The translations under genes and the position numbers were made by a program. The notes beneath the pieces were generated by a model that saw only the letters and a list, made by a program, of their open reading frames with translations, was not told where the DNA came from and made no database searches. From Sarcocystis neurona (Eukaryota; Apicomplexa; Conoidasida; Eucoccidiorida; Sarcocystidae), in the NCBI GenBank assembly GCA_000727475.1, contig KL647306.1:1671899-1735898 (forward strand): a DNA stretch of 64,000 bases, given 5' to 3'. This document shows, in pieces, positions 46,001-55,000 of this stretch (the first letter of the stretch is position 1; each line of letters begins with the position of its first letter).

Positions 46001-49000
46001 CACATGTACTTGCCCGTGTGTAAGGGTGTACACAGCTGGTGGGAGTGCGAGGAGAACTCGGCTGACTCTGCGTCCGTGTCAATCTCCTGCTGCTGCTGCC
46101 CTTGCTGCTCCTGCTTCTGCTGCCGTTGCTGCACCTGCTGCTGTTGCTGCTGCTGCTGCTGCGGTTGCTGCTGCTGCATGCGTTGTGTTGCAGCCAAGTA
46201 CTGCGATTTGCTGCTGAGACGAAGTAGCGTCGGGTTCTCTGCAGAGGAAGTGGAGCGAGAAATGTTGAAAGTGATGGTGGTTTTTCGTCACCTTCAAGGC
46301 AAAGACTACTTCGAGGTACGAGCTGCTGACCCCTTATCACTCTCTTCCTATTTATGTACATGCACATACGCACATATTTTGCACATATACATATATATAT
46401 GAGTCTATACATACATGCATGCGTGTATATGTGCATATAGGCAGAGAGATATAGACAGGTACTTTTTCGCGACCTCCAAGGCAAGGACTCTTGTGAGGTT
46501 CGAGTCGGCGACTCCTCCTCACTCTCTCCCTATTTTTATTACGTACACAGACGTACATATACATGTATACACGTATATATATATATATATATAGATAGAT
46601 AGGTAGACATAGAGATATATATGTGTGTATGTGTGTAGAGCACCGCAGACGCTTGGTGGACACGTTTTTATCAACGCACTTCCGTGTGCGGGTGTGTCTC
46701 TGTCTCGCCCGCACATGCGTGGACGTCTCCGTGTCTATTTCTATCTGTGTCTATGTACATCTTCAGTCTCCGTATGTGTGTTCACACATATATATGTATG
46801 TACATGGGGCTGCTTTTGTATATTTCTATCTGCGTCTATGTACAGCTTCAGTCTCTGTATGTGTGTTCATATATATATATATATATATATATACGTACGT
46901 GGGGCTGCTTTTGTATATTTCTATCTGCGTCTCTGTACGTCTTCAATCTCTGTGTGTGTGTGTGTGTGTTCGTGTATGCATTTGTATATATATGTGTGTA
47001 CGTGCGGTTGTTTCGACGCGGGTATGTACATCTCCGTGCGTATAGGCGTAGTTGGTGGTCGGGTATGTAGACACTTCTATGTCTATTTCTATGCACACGT
47101 CTGTCTGTTCGCCTGTACGTATGTAGACGCACATATACATGTGGATATGCGTGCATGCCGTCTCTCTCTCTCTATACATATATGTGTGGGTTTCCACGTA
47201 TGTGAATGTCTGCTGCGCATGCATTTGCTTCAAAGTATGTGGTTCTCAGTGTGCACGTAAAATTGAAACACCTGCCTAAGCGCACCTGCTGTGTCCAACC
47301 CTCTATATATAAACAGACTGCCGAAAGGATTCCGCCTACTCCCGCTTTCGTAGTGGCCCGAGACTCTCTGCAGACGTGGATACGTAGGGAAGGATGTGTC
47401 GAGAATATGTGCGCAAAGAAAAACTTCTCTGTATGATATAAAGACACGTACAGATATACACATTCTACGGGAATATATGTATATGTATATAGAGAGATAT
47501 ACATATCTATATATATATATATGTATAGATATATATATGTATATGTCTATACGCATGTCATCGTGTGGGACGGTACACAGGCATGTACGCCGGTATGAGA
47601 GTAGATTGTAGTAAGTAGTAGTAGCAGTGGCAGTATACGTAGTAGCCTCTGTGTGTATATGTATATATGTCTGCATATGCACGTCTGTATGGATGGATGT
47701 GTATGTGTATGTACGTAGGATGTGTGAGTATGTCTTCGCGAGGAAATGCAAGCGAGGAGTGTTGCAGTTGACGTGCCGGTTTTCTACGCAGAAAAGGAAG
47801 TGAAGGAAGCGACGCCGTCGAGTGTCTAGTTGGTGGATATGCCACGCAGAAGTCACATGTAGAGAAAAGGAGTCTATAGAGACGTAGTAGCGCGACACAG
47901 ACGCATGCACTCGCTAGTCGTCTCCGCAGGACAAAAATGACGCGTGTTTTTTTTGTCAAGTGTCTGCGGGGAATAGGTAGACACGTCCACAGATAGGCGG
48001 CGAGAGCAGGAGAGAGAAGAAACGAAAAGGCTGGGCAAATAGCTACGGACGCATATAACTTCGCATGCAGGCATGTCTCTGTCGATAGCTAGCTGTTACG
48101 CGTGAACACGTGTAGCTGTCATTCACACAGAGCAGCCGGTCGATAGTCCGGGACGCCGCTGCTGGTGTTGCTGCTCTTTTCTGGCCACAACAGCGACGCT
48201 GCTGCTGTTCCTGCGTTGACGAAGGGGACCGCTCTCGTTGCTGCTGCTCCTGCAACGCGGAGGACATGCTGTTGCTGAGTCTCTACACACACCAGCAAGC
48301 ACGTCCACCTTTTTCCACACCGAGAAGTCGCTGCTCCACAGCCCGGTGTTGCTGCTGTTTCCTTCTTCAGCCGAGGCGTCTGCTACCGTACGCATATACA
48401 CATGTCTGCGCATATGTATAGATATGTAGGTACGTATGTCTATATACGTGTTGGTGACCTCTACGTACACACGTGTGGATAGTTACTCTTTGCGCGTTAT
48501 ACTACGACGTGTATCAACGAGAGATGGGCGGGGCTGTATTTTTTGTGTGTGGGGAGAACGGCTGCTGGTCTGCTCGCGCTTCTGACCACGTTGGGCTGTT
48601 GCAGTGGACTCATGTGTGCGGTGACTCGTATTGTAGTCTGGGGAAGAAAAAAAGTGCTGCACGTTTCCTACTGAAAAGGAGATGTGTGCGGGTGGTAGTG
48701 CTGCCTGAGAGATGCTGCTGTTGTTGCTGCCTTGCTCCTCCTCTCCCTGAGGCTGGTGTTCTTGCTGCTGCTGCTCGTGCCGCTGGCGCCACTGTTGCAC
48801 GTGCTGCTGCTCCTGATGTTGCTCCTGCAGCTGCTGTTGCTGATCTTGCTGATGCGTTGCTCCTGCTGCTGCTACTGTTCCTCTTGCCGCTATCTCTACT
48901 GTTCCTGCTGCTGCCGCTCGTGCTGTTGCCGATCTTGCTGCCGCTGCCGCTGCTATTGTTGCTCACATTTGTGCTGCTGTTGGTGGTCTTGCTGCTGCTG

Positions 49001-52000
49001 CTGTTCCCCTTGCCGCTGCTGCTGTTCCCCTTGCTGCTGCTGCTGCCCCTCTGGCCGCCGTCGCTACTATTGTTCCTGCTGCTGCTGTTGTTGGTCTTGC
49101 TGTTGCTCCTGCTGCTGTTGTGGGCCCTGCTGCCTCTGCTGTCGGTGCTGCGACCGAACCCGTAGGAGTTCTACCGCAGCGACTTGTGCAAGCGCTTGCT
49201 GATGCGGCGATCGGCGAACGAGGACAGCGAGAGATCTATGGTACAGAAGCTGAAGGAAGGTAAAACGCGCGCCTGTCAAAGGAGAACGTAAACGTCGACT
49301 TCTTGCATGTGACTAACAAGGAGACAAAGAAAGCCGTTAAATACGATTCTCCGTCTATGTCTACATATGTGGGTGTGAGCAGGGGACTCGTATGTGGCTG
49401 CCACGTATACTGCTCTGCGTTATATATATAGGTGCCTATGTATATATGTGGTAGCCGACTAGCTTTAAGCGTGTGAAGTCTTTCTTGGGGAGAGGGGAGG
49501 AGGAGCAGGTCGCTCGACACGGAGGAAGTTCCCCCCAGTTCTTCCCTATAAATTTCTTCGCATGCGTCGTTGCGGAGGAGCCTCCTGTTGGACGGGACGT
49601 ACGCAGGCAGGGGGATGTGCTTCCCGCTGCATGCGTCGACTTGTGTGGAGATGTGAACTTCAGGGGCTCCCCCGGGAGGCAGATAAAGAGACGGCCTTCT
49701 TGCTGACGACTGCCTCGCCGCTCGGCGGCCTCTCTGCCTAGGGGTCATCTCTCTGCTTTTCTTTTCCTCGTGTCTACAGTCCGACTACGTACCTGCTGTA
49801 TATGTACATCTTCCTACGTATATCGATCTCTATATGTCGCTCCAGCTACATATATATATAGAGAGAGAAGAGTCCACAGATCGGCTGTATTTGAATAGTG
49901 TGTCTGTATGTCAGATGTGTGTGTGCCAAGGGGTGCTCTTCGTGAGGAGGGCTGGTGTGTTCGTTCCTATTTCTCTGGCCGGTGGCTGCGCAAGACGCAC
50001 GGGGCGTCGTTTTTTTGCTGCTGCTGTTGCTACTGTTGCTGTTGCAACTGTCACGTCTGCGCTGACTCTGCTGTTGCTGCCACGCCGTCGCTGCACGTAT
50101 TTTTGAGGAGACTTGTTTCTCACCAGTACAACGTCTGCTGCAGCTCCTGCTGCCCCCCCTGCTGGTGTCTTCTGCTGCTGCACCTGCTGCCGCTGTCGGT
50201 CCTGCTTCTCGTGCTGCTGCCCTCGTCGTCGTGTGTGCGCCTGCCGCAGCAGGAGCGAATGAGGCAGCGTCGCTGCGCTGCCGCCGCTTGCCTCCGCCGC
50301 TGCTGGCGCTGCTGCTGCTGTTCAGCTGGTCGTCCGACGAATCTTTCTGCTGTGCTGTGCTGCCCCGCTAGTCCCCTGGCGGCGCCGTCGGATGTGGTGT
50401 GGTGGTGCGTTAGTGCTGCTGCTCCTGTTGTTGCAGTGTGGCTTCTGCTGCCGCAGGGCTGGTTCAACTGCTGCTACTGCTGCTGTCGCCCCTGCTGCTG
50501 CTGCTGCTGTCGCTCTTGCTGCTGCTGCAGCTGTCGCTCCCGCTGCTGCTGCTGCTATCGCTCCTGCTGTGCTGCGTTCTCCTCCTCTTCCGGAGGCGGC
50601 GGTCCCGCTGCCTTTTTTGGGCTGCACGTGGCACCTGCTGCTGCCATGTCCCGCATTCACGACGTGTACGCTGCTGGCAGCTTCGCGGCTACTGTGATAT
50701 ATCTTCTACTGCTGCTGCGACATGCCTTCTGCTGCTGCTGCGATGCGGCACGCGTGCATGCGCTATTGCTGCTGTGACAAGGGAATTCTGGCTGCTGCCG
50801 TCTCACTGCTATTGCGCTGTGAATTGCAGAATGTGGACAGCAGTACACGACGCGTCTTGAGAGCATGTTCAGAGATGTCCAGGTGTCTCGGCAGACGATG
50901 GCCACATTCAACGCGGTATGTGAATATTTTCTCGCGGACCACTCTGTGATTCGCCCGTGTCTTCTTCCCCTCTTTTGCCTCTTCCCTTCATTCGTCTGGA
51001 TAGGACCTGCGTGTGGGATCGCGTGGTTCTGCTGCGACTCTTGCTGCTGGTGTTGCTGCCGCTGTAGCTGCTGCTGTTGCTGCCGCTATAGCTGCTGCTG
51101 TTGCTGCTGCTGTTGCTGCTGCTGCAGAAGCAGCCGGTGCCTGTGAGCTAATGCGCGTTATGCTGCCGTTCCTCGGGCGAGAGCTGCTGTTGCAAGGTTG
51201 CATCGCGTGCGCCGTTTCTTTTCCCGCGTGCTTCTCCTGTAGCCGGATCTGTGAAGTACGCGCAAAGTTACTACCAACCCCGCTAAGACAGACGTCTCGC
51301 ATTTCTCTGTGTCAACAGGTGAACATCGTCTGTTCCTCGTAAGTACCTTTCTCCTCTTTTTTTGTCCTCGTCCTCCTTTGTTGCCTGTCCGCATCAGGGG
51401 AATTCGCTCCTGTGGCTGACGCCACGCTTTTGCTGCTGCTGCTGCGGGGACTGACGCCTGCGACTCTGTTGCTGCTGCTGCTGCTCACGCTTCCGGCTCG
51501 GCTGCTGCTCCTGTTCTCCATCTCTGCTTGCGTTTTCGAAGCGTGTGCCGGTCTCAGATGCCGCAGGCTCTTTTTTTCCTTTCTCTCTGTGAACGCCGAC
51601 GCCTTCGTTGGGCCGCGGCGGCTGCGACCTTGTCTTTGCTCCTGCTGCGCTCCGACGGCCACGAGGCGCTGCTGCTGCTGCTGCACCCGTTTTTCGTTGC
51701 GGTTCTGCGTTCTGTCGCTGCTGTCTCTGCGGCTAGTGTCCTCCCCCGCTACTTCCCAGCTGCTGCTTTGCTTTCGTGACACACGCAGGACGCAGCAGGA
51801 CAGAGACAGGTGGAAGCCACGGGGATCGACTTCGACGTCGCAGTTTGCGCCGCGGGCATGTGGCCCCAGCAGTCGCCAGCAGAAAAGCTTCTCTATCCTC
51901 CTGCGATGCAGCAGCTGCAGACTCTCTTTGCGACGTTCTACCGCAGCAAACACGCGGGCCGAAGTCTCTGCTGGACGCCCCGTCTTGGCACTTGCGACCT

Positions 52001-55000
52001 GCGCACGTGCTTCTCGATACGAGTAAGAGGAGTGCTGCGTAGGGACGTCGCGACGTCCAGGCACGCGTACACGTTGATAGGCTTCGACTGCAGTTGTGAA
52101 GGCCAGGGCAGCACGTCTTGTGTGGTGCAGCTTCGTACGGATGCTGGCATGGTAGACACGTGTGTGCATGCCTGTATCTCGATACACACGACCGCAAATG
52201 TGTGGGCCGTGGGCCGAGTCCCGTCCACGGTCAAAAAACGAAGTCCCTGCAGTTGTCGCTCCTCACAAGGGAGCCTTCTGCATGCTACGAAAGCGTCTCC
52301 TGGGGTCCACCCGTGCAGCAAGGATGTGCGCACGTATATCCTTGTGAAGAGGAAAGCGGGGCGGTGGGGTTTACCTGCAGCAAGAATGTGCGCACGTATA
52401 TCCTTGTGAAGAGGAAAGCGGGGCGGTGGGGGGTTGACGTGCATTGAAACTCTGCGTACGTATGTATGTGTGGATAGAAGTGCAGCGACGTATAAATCTT
52501 CGTGTGTGGCGTTGTCTAGAAAGAGGCCTTCATGAACTACATACGTCTGCGGCGTTTGCGTCCGTGGGGGACCCGGGCAGCGCCAAGTTTACTTGCCTGC
52601 TTCGGCTGAAGTTTACCCCTGGTACACATGAGCAAATGCTGCAGGGACGTGCGTGGGGACATAAACGCGATCTTTACTTTGACCCAGCGTCGATATCTGT
52701 GCACCTGTTCCTGCACGTGTCTACCCATGAGGGCAGTAGACACATACACATTTCTGTGTATATATGCCGTGCCGTCTCCTGGACACGTCCGTCGACACAC
52801 ACGTGTGCGTGGCGAGAAATACGACTGCGCGTCTGCGTACGAGTCTTCGCTACGGATGTAAAGGAGGAACCCTCCACCGCAGACCTCTGGCCCAGCACTG
52901 AGACCGGCAGCTGTCTCCGTAGAGGAGCGCTGGCCGGCCGCAGGGGACGCTTTAATCTCCTAAGCAGATGCCGCTCCTGCAGAGAACGGATATATGCGCA
53001 GGAGTCGCAGGGGAGACCTCGTAATATGTGACGCGTGCTTCGATACGTGCCTCGAATGCATGCGCATGGAGGTGCGTAGGGGAGCTGGCGCCTCAGGCTA
53101 CACACGTACAGATTCGAGTCTACCGACACGTAGGAAGAGTGTATATATACACATAATATATATCGCTTTTCATCGCTGAACTTCGCTGCATCTCGCGATT
53201 GATGTAGAAGTGTAGACACATGCGTGCTTGTGTTCCCCCTGTTCGTATACTACGTACCTCTATCGACTCTATATATGCTTCTACGTTCGCTTGTGCTCCT
53301 CGTACGTACACACTATCTGGACCTCGTCTGCGTAAATGTGAATCTGTATACCGGTTTCTTGGGTGTATACATATATATATATATATATACCGTTTCTTGA
53401 ATCTTCCTATGTAAGTATATTTGTATATGTATATATATGTATACATATGTATACCGGTTTGTTGGGTGTGTGTACATATATATATATATACAGTATTCTT
53501 GAATCTCCCTGTGTAAATATATATGTATATATAAACGTGCCGTGTTGTTCAATCCCCCTGTGTGCACATATATATATATATATATATATATGTATACCGC
53601 GTTGTGTGTCTGTGTAGAGAGAAGCTGAGAGTTTTGTATGCTATGAGCAATATCGCAGCTTCCCCACTTCTTGTGCTTGCCGCTTCAAGCTGCTGACTTC
53701 TCTGCCGGCTTTTGTTAATGCTGAAGTGCCGGCGAAGCGTCGGACGTGGACGGGCGTACGTGTGGGATCCGACGAGGCTGTACGCGCACAGCCGAGTCTG
53801 GGCCCGCGCGTCCGGCGCATCGCTGCGATTCTCACGACTGCTGCTGAGGTTTGTGTGAATTTTGTGTGAGCGTGGAGCAGCGTCCGGCAGGGCCGTGGCC
53901 TCCGTTCGCACCCAGGTCGAAGAGTTCCCCGTTCTCTTTTGAGTTTTCCTCCTCCTCCGCCTCGTCCTCTTGCAGCAGGAGCTGCGACGGCGACAGCGTT
54001 GACAACGAAGACCCCAGTAGCAGCAGCCGCAAGCCACCCGCTGGCGCTGCGTCGGCGGGCAGCAGTAGCAGCAAGGAGGCTGCGCCCGCGCGGAGGCGCA
54101 GCGCCACCTATTTGCTCAAGGTCTCAGAGATGCAGGCGCTTATTCTGCTACTCTTCAACGACCGCGACATGGCTAGCACGTCGGAGGTTGAAGCGGCCAC
54201 GGGAATCAGTACGTACCTAATACGTATATATATATATATATATGTATGTATATTCATACAAATATATAACATATACAATCGCACAGAGAGAAAGAGGGAG
54301 AGACGCTGAGTGGTAAACGGGTATCAGGATACAATGTTCCCATGCGTATACTGGTAGACGTATATATACATGTATACATATATATATGAATGAAGGGCAG
54401 GAGTCGGCTGAGGAATGGGTCTTCACATATATACATATATACGTTTACATATATATGTGTATGTGATTGTAGGGCAGGAGTCGGCTGAGGAATGGATCTT
54501 CACATATATACATATATACGTTTACATGTATATGTATATATGATTGTAGGGCAGGAGTCGGCTGAGGAATGGGTCTTCACATATATATACATATATACGT
54601 TCACATATATATGTATATATGATTGTAGGGCAGGAGTTGGCTGAGGAATGGGTCTTCACACATGTGTGTTCGCATGTATGTGTGTGCGTATGTGGAAGTA
54701 TCACTTCCGTGTGCGTAGTACGCGGAGGAGTGAAGGGCACCCTGCGTTTTTGTGAGTGAAGAAGTAGAGAGAAAAGCAGTTGTAGGTTGAGAAACCCACA
54801 TCCGCTTATAAGCATAGACAGGTGAAACGAGAGAGGCAGAGAGGAACGGCCAAGCTGGGCAGTTGATACCCGAGAGACATCTGTATTCCTCGCTGTTAAC
54901 ACGAACCCGCTGTATTATAACACGTCGTCACTTTTATAGAAGCGCAGCTAAGCTGGTGCTTCTGCTGCTGGCACACAGCCTAGAAAACCTCGCGAGCATG

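Noticed and set aside
46490..46515. GGTTCGAGTC resembling a tRNA T-arm
   Set aside because: No cloverleaf stems or anticodon arm around it; it belongs to the duplicated exon end.
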